This document shows positions 38,914 through 46,524 of a stretch of DNA of 64,000 nt, piece after piece. Under the pieces are notes generated by a model. The model searched no databases, had not been told where the DNA came from, and saw only the letters and a list, made by a program, of their open reading frames with translations. Both the position numbers and the translations under genes were made by a program. The DNA comes from Curvibacter sp. AEP1-3. Its GTDB lineage: Bacteria > Pseudomonadota > Gammaproteobacteria > Burkholderiales > Burkholderiaceae_C. Location of the stretch: positions 4,105,674 to 4,169,673 of the forward strand of contig NZ_CP015698.1 of NCBI RefSeq assembly GCF_002163715.1. The letters are read 5' to 3'. Position 1 is the first letter of the stretch. Every line of letters begins with the position of its first letter.

Positions 38914-39900
38914 CTAGTACCGGCTCTGAGATAACTCTGCAAATAAATCGCTATAAATTTTGTAGCGATTCGCGCTGATTCCACCGGCGCCAGGGGCCTC
39001 TTTCATTTGATTCAATACACCGCAGCCGGGTTCATGCAGATGGCTGCAGTTGTAAAACTTGCAGTCGCCCGCGTGGGCCTTGATGTCTGGCATGAGGCCG
39101 GCCAGATGCATGGGGTCAATGTGATTGAGTCCGAACTCCTGGAAGCCCGGCGAGTCAATCACCGCCGTGGTTTTGGCCTCGTCCACCCAATACAGACTGG
39201 TGCTGGTAGTCGTGTGTTTGCCCGAGTTCAGGGCGGTCGAAATTTCATTGGTCAACACGTCAGCATGCGGCAGCAGACGGTTGATCAGCGTGCTTTTTCC
39301 GGAGCCTGAGGGGCCGAGCACCAGCGTGGTTTTGCCTTGCATGAGCTCCAGCAACAGCGCCAGTTCGGTCGCAGGCGCACCCTCCGCCTTGGGCTTGAGT
39401 GCCAAGGGCAGCAGGGTGTAGCCCATGTCGCGGTAGATTCCCAGCCGGTCCCATGCGCGTCCGAAGGGTTCTGCCAGATCGCTCTTGTTCAAGGCGATGA
39501 TGGGCCGGATTCGCTCGGCCTCTGCGGCAATCAAGGCCCGTGACAGCTGGCTCTCAGAAAACTCGGGTTCTGCAGCAATCAGGATCAGCACCTGGTCGAG
39601 GTTCGCGGCAAATGACTTGGTGCGGATTTCGTCCTGCCGGTAAAACAGGTTACGCCGGGGCAGCACCTTCTCTATGGTGCCTTCATCCTGCGTGGCTTTC
39701 CAGAGCACCTGGTCGCCTACCACCGTCACGCTTTTCTTCCCGCGCGGGTGGCAGATCAGGCGCCGGCCATCGGGTGTTTCGACCCACACATGGCGGCCGT
39801 GTCCTGCCACGACCAAGCCCGGTTCAAGCAGGTGCTGATTCAAAGGGCGGTACTCATGTGCTGGCACCTGTAATGCTGGCGGGTGCGCTGATGAGTGCAT
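38914..39900 (-). CDS. rsgA: Ribosome small-subunit-dependent GTPase A
   Basis: A 328-residue circularly permuted GTPase that checks 30S maturation. OB domain about 25-95; G4 ALNKSD precedes G1 GPSGSGKSTLIN and G3 DSPGF, the permuted order; the zinc site is CKFYNCSHLHEPGC. The C-terminal QMKEAPGAGGISANRYKIYS region coincides with a copy-like match to the dispersed repeat, giving about four extra residues compared with the usual CAVxxAVExGxI spacing. The start overlaps phhB by 47 bases. Confidence 0.95.
   Translation of the reverse strand: MHSSAHPPALQVPAHEYRPLNQHLLEPGLVVAGHGRHVWVETPDGRRLICHPRGKKSVTVVGDQVLWKATQDEGTIEKVLPRRNLFYRQDEIRTKSFAANLDQVLILIAAEPEFSESQLSRALIAAEAERIRPIIALNKSDLAEPFGRAWDRLGIYRDMGYTLLPLALKPKAEGAPATELALLLELMQGKTTLVLGPSGSGKSTLINRLLPHADVLTNEISTALNSGKHTTTSTSLYWVDEAKTTAVIDSPGFQEFGLNHIDPMHLAGLMPDIKAHAGDCKFYNCSHLHEPGCGVLNQMKEAPGAGGISANRYKIYSDLFAELSQSRY
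38950..39000 (+). repeat. Degenerate dispersed repeat inside rsgA
   Basis: GCTATAAATTTTGTAGCGAT, TCGCGC, TTCCACCGGCGCCAGGGGC: strong resemblance to the intergenic copy at 55955-56010, including ATTCCAC-GGCGCCAG-GGC. It encodes C-terminal residues of RsgA on the other strand. The match is imperfect, so chance or codon-driven similarity is possible. Confidence 0.5.
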
Positions 39901-40195
39901 CTATCAGGGCGGCGCATTCAAAGTCAGACCGCGATACGCCCTGCACGTCATGGGTGTTGAAGCGTACGCTGCAGCTGCTGTAAGTGAGCAACAGTTCGGG
40001 GTGATGATCCTGCTGCTCCGCGATGTACGCAATCGCGTTCACAAAAGCCATGGTCTTGAGAAAGTTCTCGAAGCGATAGGTCTTTTCTATGGCGACATCC
40101 GCGCCGTCACCGTAGAGCTTCCAGCCCTCGGTTTTGGCGAGGCTTGCAATGATTTGTGTAGCTGTTAGCGCAGTTCTGACGGGTCCTGAAGGCAT
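39854..40195 (-). CDS. phhB: 4a-hydroxytetrahydrobiopterin dehydratase (pterin-4a-carbinolamine dehydratase)
   Basis: A 113-residue enzyme that recycles the pterin cofactor of phenylalanine hydroxylase. GWKLYGDGADVAIEKTYRFENFLKT (split here: W at start, YRF at end), then EQQDHHPELLLTYSSCSVRF with the catalytic His pair, is the family core. The N-terminal MPSGPVRTALTATQ is encoded by a dispersed repeat. It overlaps rsgA by 47 bases and follows the M48 peptidase gene by 12 bases. Confidence 0.9.
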   Translation of the reverse strand: MPSGPVRTALTATQIIASLAKTEGWKLYGDGADVAIEKTYRFENFLKTMAFVNAIAYIAEQQDHHPELLLTYSSCSVRFNTHDVQGVSRSDFECAALIDALISAPASITGAST

Positions 40196-40200
40196 ATTTT
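40146..40200 (+). repeat. Dispersed repeat covering the phhB start
   Basis: GCAATGATTTGTGTAGCTGT, TAGCGCAG, then GGGTCCTGAAGGCATATTT, alignable to the standard copy (GCGCCAGAGGCATAT at 55955). The phhB start codon and first codons lie in it on the opposite strand. Confidence 0.6.
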
Positions 40201-40207
40201 TGTCAAT

Positions 40208-41521
40208 TCAAGCAGTGGCAATGACGGGTGTGGCTGCAGGCATGCGGGCCAGCCGCTCCGGTGCCGGTGGGTGTGAATAGTAAAACTTCACGTACACCGG
40301 ATCGGGGGTGAGGGTAGACGCATTGTCCTTGTAAAGCTTGAGCAGCGCGGATGACAGCGCCGCACCGTTGGCGTGGGCCACGGCGTACGCATCCGCTTCG
40401 AATTCATGCTTGCGGGAGAGCTGGGCAAACAAAGGGCCGGTGAAGCTGCCTGCCAGCGGCAGGACCATCATGAACAAGAGCAGTGCCAGCGCATCGTTGC
40501 TACCTGCCATGTTTGGGCCTACCCCCAGACCGGTGTAAAACCAAGCCTGCTGGCTGACCCAGCCCAGCAGCGCAAACGCCAGCAGGCTGAGGCCGAACAG
40601 GGACACCATGCGTTTGGCAATGTGGCCGTGTTTGAAGTGCCCGAGCTCATGGGCCAGCACAGCATCCACTTCGTCCGGGTTCAACTGCGCCAGCAAGGTG
40701 TCATAAAACACCACACGCTTGGAGGCACCGAAGCCGGTGAAGTACGCGTTGGCGTGGGCACTGCGTTTGCTGCCGTCCATCACATAAAACCCCTTGGAGG
40801 TGAAGCCGCAGCGGGCCATCAGGGCGGATACGCGTTCTTTCAAGGTAGCGTCTTCCAGGGGCTTGAACTGGTTGAACAGCGGTGCAATCCAGGTGGGGTA
40901 TACCAGCATCATCAACAGACTGAAACCCATCCAGAGGCTCCAGGTCCACAGCCACCACAGACTGCCGGTGGCACCCATAACCCACAAGGCCAAAGCCGCC
41001 AGAGGCAGACCGATGAGCGCGCTGAAAAACAGGCCTTTGACCGCATCGACCAGCCAGAGTTTGGCGGTCATGCGGTTGAATCCGAAACGCTGCTCCAGCA
41101 CAAAGGTGCGATACAAAGAAAAGGGCAAGTCGATCACCGAGCCGATGACGGAAAAGCCCACCAACAAGGCCAGTTGTTGCGGCAGGGCGCTGCTGAATCG
41201 ACCGTCGAACCATGCCAGCAAGGTCTGGTTCAGCGCGTGCAAGCCGCCCAACAGGGTCCAGCCCATCAGTACGGCAGTGCCCCATGCCAGCTCCAGCAGC
41301 CCCAAGCGTGCCTGCGCGATGGTGTAGTCCGCAGCTTTCTGATGGTCTGCCAGTGCGATGTGCTTGGCGAATGCCGCAGGCACTGAGTCGCGGTGGCGGG
41401 CTACATGGCGCACCTGCCTAGTGGCCAGCCAGAATTTCAGCATCACGCTGGCGACCAGCGTGATGGCGAAAAAGATGGTCATCCACAGGGACGGCGAGAA
41501 TTCAAACGGGGTGTCTTGCAT
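40208..41521 (-). CDS. M48-family membrane zinc protease (Ste24/CAAX-protease-like)
   Basis: A 437-residue membrane metalloprotease. Six or seven membrane helices frame the active site AVLAHELGHFKHGHIAKRM, HExxH with the third ligand in KHEFEADAYAVAHA. RKHEFEADA and the N-terminal helix layout match type I CAAX prenyl protease relatives in proteobacteria, which probably act in membrane-protein quality control. The start ATG lies 36 bases from the divergent orn gene. Confidence 0.92.
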   Translation of the reverse strand: MQDTPFEFSPSLWMTIFFAITLVASVMLKFWLATRQVRHVARHRDSVPAAFAKHIALADHQKAADYTIAQARLGLLELAWGTAVLMGWTLLGGLHALNQTLLAWFDGRFSSALPQQLALLVGFSVIGSVIDLPFSLYRTFVLEQRFGFNRMTAKLWLVDAVKGLFFSALIGLPLAALALWVMGATGSLWWLWTWSLWMGFSLLMMLVYPTWIAPLFNQFKPLEDATLKERVSALMARCGFTSKGFYVMDGSKRSAHANAYFTGFGASKRVVFYDTLLAQLNPDEVDAVLAHELGHFKHGHIAKRMVSLFGLSLLAFALLGWVSQQAWFYTGLGVGPNMAGSNDALALLLFMMVLPLAGSFTGPLFAQLSRKHEFEADAYAVAHANGAALSSALLKLYKDNASTLTPDPVYVKFYYSHPPAPERLARMPAATPVIATA

Positions 41522-41557
41522 GGCGGCAGAGTTTAGGTCATCAGCGACAATGGCGGC

Positions 41558-42139
41558 ATGGCTGAATCAAACTCCCCCATTGCGCCCGTGCTCATCAAAT
41601 CCGATAAAAACCTGGTCTGGTTGGACTGCGAAATGACAGGACTGGAGCCGGAGACCGACCGTTTGTTGGAAATCGCCGTCATCGTGACCGACCCGCACCT
41701 TGGTCAGCGGGTCGAAGGCCCGGTGTTCGTCATTCATCAGTCCGATGCCCAGCTCGACAAAATGGATGCTTGGAACAAGGGCACCCACGGGAAGAGTGGC
41801 CTGATCGACAAGGTCAAGGCTTCTACAGTTACAGAAGCCGAAGCAGAGGCTGCCCTGATTGCCTTCCTGACCCCCTATGTGCCCGCTGGCGCTTCACCCA
41901 TGTGCGGCAACACTATCGGCCAGGACCGTCGTTTTCTCGTCAAGTACATGCCCAAGCTGGAGGCTTTTTTCCACTACCGTAACCTGGATGTGAGCACCCT
42001 CAAGGAGCTGGCAAAGCGTTGGAAGCCCGAGGTCGCTGATTCATTCAAAAAGCAGCAGAAACACACGGCCTTGGCCGATGTGAATGAGTCCATCGAAGAG
42101 TTAGCACACTACCGTGAGCACTTTTTGAAATTAAATTAG
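41558..42139 (+). CDS. orn: Oligoribonuclease
   Basis: A 193-residue DEDDh 3'-5' exonuclease that degrades short RNAs, including pGpG. Exo I is [20 protein letters not shown], Exo [18 protein letters not shown] and Exo [22 protein letters not shown], all catalytic residues present. Length fits the family (181) with a short N-terminal extension. Confidence 0.97.
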   Translation: MAESNSPIAPVLIKSDKNLVWLDCEMTGLEPETDRLLEIAVIVTDPHLGQRVEGPVFVIHQSDAQLDKMDAWNKGTHGKSGLIDKVKASTVTEAEAEAALIAFLTPYVPAGASPMCGNTIGQDRRFLVKYMPKLEAFFHYRNLDVSTLKELAKRWKPEVADSFKKQQKHTALADVNESIEELAHYREHFLKLN

Positions 42140-42376
42140 GTAGAAACCCGAATTCGTGCCATAATCGAGGGCTTCGCAGGTAACGCCACGTTGGCGGCTT
42201 GCGAGATTTGTACATCTCCCTTCATTCACCGGGCACGCTTTTCAAAAGCGATATACGCCCCCAGCACTGAAACACACCCCTTTGCGGGTCAGAGCAGGTT
42301 CCGTTTGATGGTTGATGTTTTTTAACCATTGACGGAGCAGCCGCACAACCTGCAGCGCTTTCGTGTGAGAAAAAAT
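42140..42376 (+). promoter_or_regulatory. Long structured leader of the RhlE-type helicase
   Basis: 237 bases without a gene. A CATAAT -10 box (42160-42165) with a weak TTAGGT -35 at 18 bases is a likely promoter. Downstream, TCGCA...TGCGA with inner CGCC/GGCG forms a hairpin (42174-42204), and ATGGTT...AACCAT (42308-42328) forms another near the ribosome site. Long folded leaders are common for cold-inducible DEAD-box genes; this is inference. Confidence 0.5.
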
Positions 42377-44290
42377 ATGACTGACGCTTTTGAAGTGACA
42401 GGCGAATTCGCGCCTGCCGAAAACCTTTCCGTTTCCGCAACTTCTGTGGAATCCAACGTGCCTGCTGAGGCTGTGGAAGCCGCCGCTCCCGAAGCCCCCA
42501 ACGGTTTCGTGGAACTGGGTCTGGCACCCGCTTTGGTGCAAGCCTGTAAAGACCTGGGCTACACACAACCTACCACCGTGCAGCAAAAGGCTATCCCTCT
42601 GGCAATGGCTGGTGTGGGATCCGAGAAGGCCGGCAAGTTTGTCGACCTGATGGTGTCCAGCCAGACAGGTTCCGGCAAGACTGCCGCATTCTTGTTGCCC
42701 GTGTTGCACACCTTGTTGACCCAGCAAGCCGAAGCTGAAGAAGCTGAGCGCGCTGAGTACGAACAAGCCTGCGCTGATGCAGCCGCCAAAGGCGAGCCCG
42801 CTCCCAAGCGTGCCAAGCGCAAGGACCCCACCAACCCCCGCAATTTCAAGGCACCTACTCCTGGCGCCCTGATTGTTTGCCCCACACGCGAACTGGCCCA
42901 GCAAGTGGCGCACGACGCGATTGACCTGGTGCAGCACTGCCGTGGCCTGCGCGTCGCCAACATCGTGGGCGGCATGCCTTACCAGTTGCAAATCGCCAAG
43001 CTGCAAAACGCCAATCTCGTGGTGGCCACTCCCGGCCGTTTGCTGGATCTGCAACGCTCCATGCAAATCAAGCTGGACCAAGTTCAGTTCCTGGTGGTGG
43101 ACGAAGCCGACCGCATGTTGGACCTGGGCTTTGCCGATGACCTGGCTGAAATCAACCAGCTCACCATCGACCGCAAGCAGACCATGATGTTCAGCGCGAC
43201 CTTCGCACCACGCATCCAGCAACTGGCTGCCCGTGTGATGCGCGAACCCCAGCGCGTGACCATCGACAGCCCCCAGGAAAAGCACGCCAACATCAAGCAA
43301 GTGCTGTTCTGGGCTGACAACGCCCAACACAAGCGCAAGCTGCTGGACCACTGGCTGCGTGACACCACCATCAACCAGGCGGTTGTGTTTGCCAGCACTC
43401 AGATCGAGTGCGATGGTTTGGCCAACGACTTGCAGCAAGACGGCTTCTCCGCTGTGGCCCTGCACGGCGCCCTGAGCCAAGGCCTGCGTAACCGTCGCCT
43501 GATGGCCTTGCGCCAAGGTCAGGTCCAGATTCTGGTGGCTACCGATGTGGCAGCCCGCGGTATCGACGTGCCCACCATCACTCACGTGTTCAACTTCGGT
43601 TTGCCCATGAAGGCTGAGGACTACACCCACCGTATCGGACGTACCGGTCGTGCAGGCCGTGATGGTCTGGCAGTGACATTCGCCGAGTTCCGCGACCGTC
43701 GCAAGATTTTTGACATCGAGGCTTACAGCCGCCAGCCCATCAAGCCAGAGACTATTCCCGGCCTGGAACCCCAGCAGCGCGCTCCTGAGTCCCGCCCCAG
43801 CTTCGGTGGTCGTGGCCGCGGTGGCGACTTCCAGCCTCGCGAACGCAAATTCGGCGGCCCACGTGAAGGCGGCTTCGGCGGTGGTCAGCGTGATGGCGCT
43901 CCCCGTGAAGGTTATGGCGCAGTGCGCGGTTTCGGCGGACGCCCTGAAGGCGGCGGCAACCGTGGTTTCGGTGAAAACTCCCGTGACTTCGGTGGCGCTT
44001 CCCGCGAAGGCTTCAGCTACGAGCGCAAGGGCGGCTTCAACGACCGCTTTGCCGGCCAGGGCGCTCCCCGTGGCGATGCGCCCCGCGGTGATGCACGTCC
44101 TCCCCGTGGTGACTTCCAACCCCGTGGCGATTTCGGCGCCCCTCGCGGTGACTTCGGTGCACCGCGTGGCGACTTCGCAGCGCGCAAGCCGGCCTTCGGC
44201 AAGCCCGCAGGTTTTGCCAAGCCCGGTAACGGCGGCAAGGTCTTTGTCCCCCGTGATGCCAAGAAGCGTCCCGCACGCAACTTCGACTAA
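42377..44290 (+). CDS. rhlE: DEAD-box RNA helicase, RhlE-type with RGD/GF-rich tail
   Basis: A 637-residue ATP-dependent RNA helicase. Motif I is SSQTGSGKT, motif Ia follows a lysine-rich insert of about 50 residues (RAEYEQACADAAAKGEPAPK onward), then VVDEADRMLDLGF (DEAD), FSATF (SAT) and HRIGRTGR (VI). The last 160 residues are Gly/Arg/Phe-rich with repeated PRGDF units (about 44065-44180), an RNA-binding tail. ATG 42377 is preferred over a TTG at 42329. Its terminator has been split by the transposon that follows. Confidence 0.95.
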   Translation: MTDAFEVTGEFAPAENLSVSATSVESNVPAEAVEAAAPEAPNGFVELGLAPALVQACKDLGYTQPTTVQQKAIPLAMAGVGSEKAGKFVDLMVSSQTGSGKTAAFLLPVLHTLLTQQAEAEEAERAEYEQACADAAAKGEPAPKRAKRKDPTNPRNFKAPTPGALIVCPTRELAQQVAHDAIDLVQHCRGLRVANIVGGMPYQLQIAKLQNANLVVATPGRLLDLQRSMQIKLDQVQFLVVDEADRMLDLGFADDLAEINQLTIDRKQTMMFSATFAPRIQQLAARVMREPQRVTIDSPQEKHANIKQVLFWADNAQHKRKLLDHWLRDTTINQAVVFASTQIECDGLANDLQQDGFSAVALHGALSQGLRNRRLMALRQGQVQILVATDVAARGIDVPTITHVFNFGLPMKAEDYTHRIGRTGRAGRDGLAVTFAEFRDRRKIFDIEAYSRQPIKPETIPGLEPQQRAPESRPSFGGRGRGGDFQPRERKFGGPREGGFGGGQRDGAPREGYGAVRGFGGRPEGGGNRGFGENSRDFGGASREGFSYERKGGFNDRFAGQGAPRGDAPRGDARPPRGDFQPRGDFGAPRGDFGAPRGDFAARKPAFGKPAGFAKPGNGGKVFVPRDAKKRPARNFD

Positions 44291-44310
44291 TTTGCCAAAC
44301 GGCAGATAAC

Positions 44311-44331
44311 AAAAAGCCCCGCGGCGCGAGC
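44311..44331 (+). terminator. Left half of the disrupted helicase terminator
   Basis: AAAAAGCCCCGC then GGCGCGAGC, ending where the transposon begins. Its partner GCGGGGCTTTTTT is at 48949-48961. Rejoined, the halves give a 12-pair stem plus GGC/GCC and a GCGA loop with flanking A and T runs: a strong bidirectional terminator. Confidence 0.9.
44325..44331. repeat. Target-site duplication, left copy
   Basis: CGCGAGC, repeated exactly at 48940-48946 on the far side of the element. Confidence 0.9.
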
Positions 44332-44356
44332 CCTAGCCGTTGGCTTAAAGTGTTGA
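44332..44356 (+). repeat. Left terminal inverted repeat
   Basis: 25 bases, CCTAGCCGTTGG then CTTAAAGTGTTGA. Its inverted partner is at 48915-48939, differing only at the ninth base. Confidence 0.93.
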
Positions 44357-44389
44357 TGGCCAAGGCTCGGCCTTAGGGCTAATTCTCAA

Positions 44390-44424
44390 GCCGCATCTCA
44401 TCCCTGAGGTGCGGTTTTCTTATT
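44390..44424 (+). terminator. Replacement terminator at the left transposon end
   Basis: CCGCATCTC-ATCCCT-GAGGTGCGG (nine pairs, one G-U) followed by TTTTCTTATT, on the plus strand, 34 bases inside the element. It faces transcription coming from the helicase gene. On the minus strand no T-run follows, so it is not the EEP gene's own terminator. Confidence 0.8.
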
Positions 44425-44432
44425 GGTGCTTG

Positions 44433-45251
44433 TTAGCCGTGACGCTTTAGAACTTCTTCTAGGGCGAAGCTCCCCGAAGAGTTGATGCCGCTCAGCAGGG
44501 CTTCTTCCCGTGCGCTCAGACCGGGAACCTCCCTGGCGCCCTTGCGGGTTAGGTCAAAAACAACCGGAAGATGGTCGCTTTCTGCCAGCCAGTCTGCCTT
44601 ATCTCCGATTTCTACGTCTTGTACCGTCCACAGGGGGCCAGCAAAGCCATAGTCAATGTGATACGGCTTCAAAGGATTGCGGTGCAGAAAGAAGGTAGGA
44701 CGAGTCTCCTTGCCTTGCACCTCCGAGAAATGCCGGTGGTAGCAGCTCTCCAACCCAAGTTCCGCCAGCTCGCGCACAACGTCAGAGTGGTTCCACCATC
44801 GGTCCCATTCGTCCCAGATGGTGTTGCTATTGAGGTCGCCTATGAGCAGCGATTGCGGCTCAGCCAGGAAGGACCTGTGAGCCTGCAGAAACTTCCACAG
44901 CTGACCGATGTATCCGAAGTTCGGGGAGTTGGCCTGCTTGGTCCAGGTCGCTAGCAGTGGCACATCCGCTACCAAGCAAGGGAGAAACAGCTCCAACGGG
45001 GCTATCTGCAGGGGGACTGCCTTAAGCGAGAGCCCCGGGCTGGCGAAGACTCCCAGCCCCTTGTTCTTGTTCGCCCCTGTCCAAAGATGATTCGCGCCCC
45101 ACGTCTTGTAAGTGTCGTCCTTTGTCTGGTCGGGGTCCTCGCACTCCTGGACCACGTAGACGTCTGCTTTTAGAGCCGCCAGCGGCTGCCACTTCTTCCG
45201 AAGTGCTCCATTGCAGTTCCACGTGACAACGCGTAAGTCTCCGCTAGTCAA
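44433..45251 (-). CDS. EEP-family nuclease/phosphatase (transposon cargo)
   Basis: A 272-residue endonuclease/exonuclease/phosphatase-fold protein with a complete active site: VTWNCNG (Asn), VQECED (metal Glu), GDLNSN (Asp/Asn), HIDYGF and ESDHLPVV (catalytic His). No signal peptide, so it should act in the cytoplasm, on nucleic acid or a phosphoester. It is the leftmost gene of the transposon, reading toward the left end. Similar proteins occur as cargo in defence islands, but its substrate cannot be told from sequence. Confidence 0.85.
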   Translation of the reverse strand: MTSGDLRVVTWNCNGALRKKWQPLAALKADVYVVQECEDPDQTKDDTYKTWGANHLWTGANKNKGLGVFASPGLSLKAVPLQIAPLELFLPCLVADVPLLATWTKQANSPNFGYIGQLWKFLQAHRSFLAEPQSLLIGDLNSNTIWDEWDRWWNHSDVVRELAELGLESCYHRHFSEVQGKETRPTFFLHRNPLKPYHIDYGFAGPLWTVQDVEIGDKADWLAESDHLPVVFDLTRKGAREVPGLSAREEALLSGINSSGSFALEEVLKRHG

Positions 45252-45381
45252 AGGAGCCTCGCATCTTAAGGCACTTCAATCTATCGAGCATCCGCAGTCC
45301 CTCTTTGGTTTGTCTTGTTTCAGCGCAGTTTAGCCGCCAACGTAGCTATACCTCTTCAGGAATTCCAAAAGAACTTCCCAT

Positions 45382-45437
45382 CCCGAAATTCGGGGCGAAC
45401 CCCAGCTTTCTAGCTGGATTGCTGCCCCGCAAGGGGC
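45382..45437 (+). repeat. Three consecutive hairpins upstream of the 100-residue cargo gene
   Basis: CCCGAAATTCGGG (45382-45394), CCAGCT-TTCT-AGCTGG (about 45402-45417) and GCCCC-GCAA-GGGGC (45424-45437) follow one another within 56 bases, the last ending 17 bases before the ATG. No U-tract follows them, so they look like a folded leader or a protein-binding array rather than a terminator. Confidence 0.55.
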
Positions 45438-45454
45438 GTTAATTTGGAGACAAG

Positions 45455-45757
45455 ATGGCAGAACCAATGCCGATGTATCACGCTGAGCGTAGTGTCGCGA
45501 CCGAGGTATTTGTCCGGCTGACACGTCAAGCACGCGTCTATCACGTACTTGATAAAGATGCCCTTAAGGTCGCGTTTTATGACGCGAGGAAAGAAAAGGA
45601 CAAAAGAGCTTTGCTCTCACTACTTCGAGAGGTCGAGGAAGAAATTGGGCGTACCACACCCTTTCTAGACACCTCCGAGGAAGGAAAACTTGCGGATGCT
45701 AGTTATCGTAAAAGCCTACAAGCCTGGAAACGTAGACTTGACCGACTTATCCGGTAA
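45455..45757 (+). CDS. Hypothetical 100-residue transposon cargo protein
   Basis: A charged, helical protein of 100 residues (KEKDKRALLSLLREVEEEIG, SYRKSLQAWKRRLDRLIR) with no recognised domain or export signal. TTGGAGACAAG precedes ATG 45455. Preceded by three hairpins and followed by a hairpin with a T-rich tail. Unknown function. Confidence 0.65.
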   Translation: MAEPMPMYHAERSVATEVFVRLTRQARVYHVLDKDALKVAFYDARKEKDKRALLSLLREVEEEIGRTTPFLDTSEEGKLADASYRKSLQAWKRRLDRLIR

Positions 45758-45766
45758 TCGAGAACC

Positions 45767-46228
45767 TCATTTCAGGCCACTGCTTAAACTGCGGTGGCCT
45801 TTCTGTTTAAAGTTTGCGCCTACAACCGTACCCCCGCTAGCTGCAAACTCGACTCGTCTGGCAATTGAGTCATTCCAAGAGTTCTTTGTGCCGTAGAGAT
45901 ATTCTCCAATCGTCTCTTTGAGGGGAGATGCCTCACTTAACCTAGAGTGCTGCAATGCAAGTGTGTGGTCGGATTCTTGGATTACTGCTTCTAGGATTTG
46001 GTCCTCAAACTCCTCAAACACAGACGCTGTGCATGTATTCGACAGGGGTACTTCAACGCCCCATCGATGTCCCGACAGCGAGTAATACTGGACTCCCTTT
46101 AGTGTTAGCACTACAAGCTCGTCATCGCCGCGTTTTATCAAATCGTCTCTTTCCTCCTCAGGCACCCCAAATTCTGTTATCTCTTGAATGTCCGCCTCAG
46201 TCAGCAAATTTGTCTTCAGCTCAGCCAT
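45767..46228 (-). CDS. Hypothetical 153-residue protein downstream of the RHH gene
   Basis: A 153-residue soluble acidic protein starting MAELKTNLLTEADIQEITEF. It contains a VVLTLKGVQYYSLSGHRWGVEV strand-rich part and no recognised catalytic motif. It overlaps the RHH gene by 8 bases, the architecture of a two-gene toxin-antitoxin or regulator-effector operon, but toxin identity cannot be claimed. Confidence 0.7.
   Translation of the reverse strand: MAELKTNLLTEADIQEITEFGVPEEERDDLIKRGDDELVVLTLKGVQYYSLSGHRWGVEVPLSNTCTASVFEEFEDQILEAVIQESDHTLALQHSRLSEASPLKETIGEYLYGTKNSWNDSIARRVEFAASGGTVVGANFKQKGHRSLSSGLK
45774..45806 (+). terminator. Hairpin terminator between convergent cargo genes
   Basis: AGGCCACTGC-TTAAACT-GCGGTGGCCT followed by TTCTGTTT, just after the 100-residue gene and overlapping the 3' end of the convergent 153-residue gene. 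Confidence 0.65.
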
Positions 46229-46421
46229 CCCCGTTCTCCTTCTTCTTGTCGTTGTTCGCCGGCTCTGCCCCTACCTTCACACCTAGGCGCTTTGCTTCTT
46301 TCAAGACGAGGTGTGCAACCATGGCGCTAGCCGTCTTGTTACTTCGCGCAGCAATCTCCGCCAACGCTTGGCGTGTGCCGTCTTCTATCCGCATCGAAAA
46401 GTACTTGTCTTTTTGGGCCAT
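46221..46421 (-). CDS. Ribbon-helix-helix DNA-binding protein
   Basis: A protein of 66 residues (70 if the ATG at 46433 is used). KYFSMRIEDGTRQALAEIAA gives the beta strand and first helix, SNKTASAMVAHLVLKEAKRL the second, as in CopG/Arc-type RHH repressors; the tail is Lys/Glu-rich. The ATG at 46433 overlaps the promoter's -10 box, so 46421 is preferred and the mRNA would be almost leaderless. Probably represses its own operon through the inverted repeat at 46455-46476. Confidence 0.75.
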   Translation of the reverse strand: MAQKDKYFSMRIEDGTRQALAEIAARSNKTASAMVAHLVLKEAKRLGVKVGAEPANNDKKKENGDG

Positions 46422-46431
46422 GTAAGAACTC

Positions 46432-46476
46432 ATTCTACCATAGTGGCGAATCTATGTCACGACAAATGTAGTGACA
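46432..46476. promoter_or_regulatory. Divergent promoter with inverted repeat between the RHH and HEPN genes
   Basis: On the minus strand GTGACA, a 17-base spacer and TAGAAT (46460-46432) make a near-consensus promoter for the RHH gene. Its -35 is one arm of TGTCAC-N10-GTGACA (46455-46476); the other arm is placed to act as the -35 for the divergent HEPN gene. This symmetry fits a shared operator bound by the RHH protein. Confidence 0.65.
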
Positions 46477-46524
46477 AAAGGCTAAATGGGACTGCTACAC
46501 ATAGTTTCAACTACTGGAGCGTCC

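Noticed and set aside
42242..44119. 625-codon minus-strand reading frame opposite the helicase
   Set aside because: Low-complexity Ala/Gly/Thr product mirroring the helicase codons; no ribosome site or family.
45330..45533. 67-codon minus-strand reading frame over the hairpin cluster
   Set aside because: It overlaps the better-supported 100-residue gene and the hairpin array and has no ribosome site.
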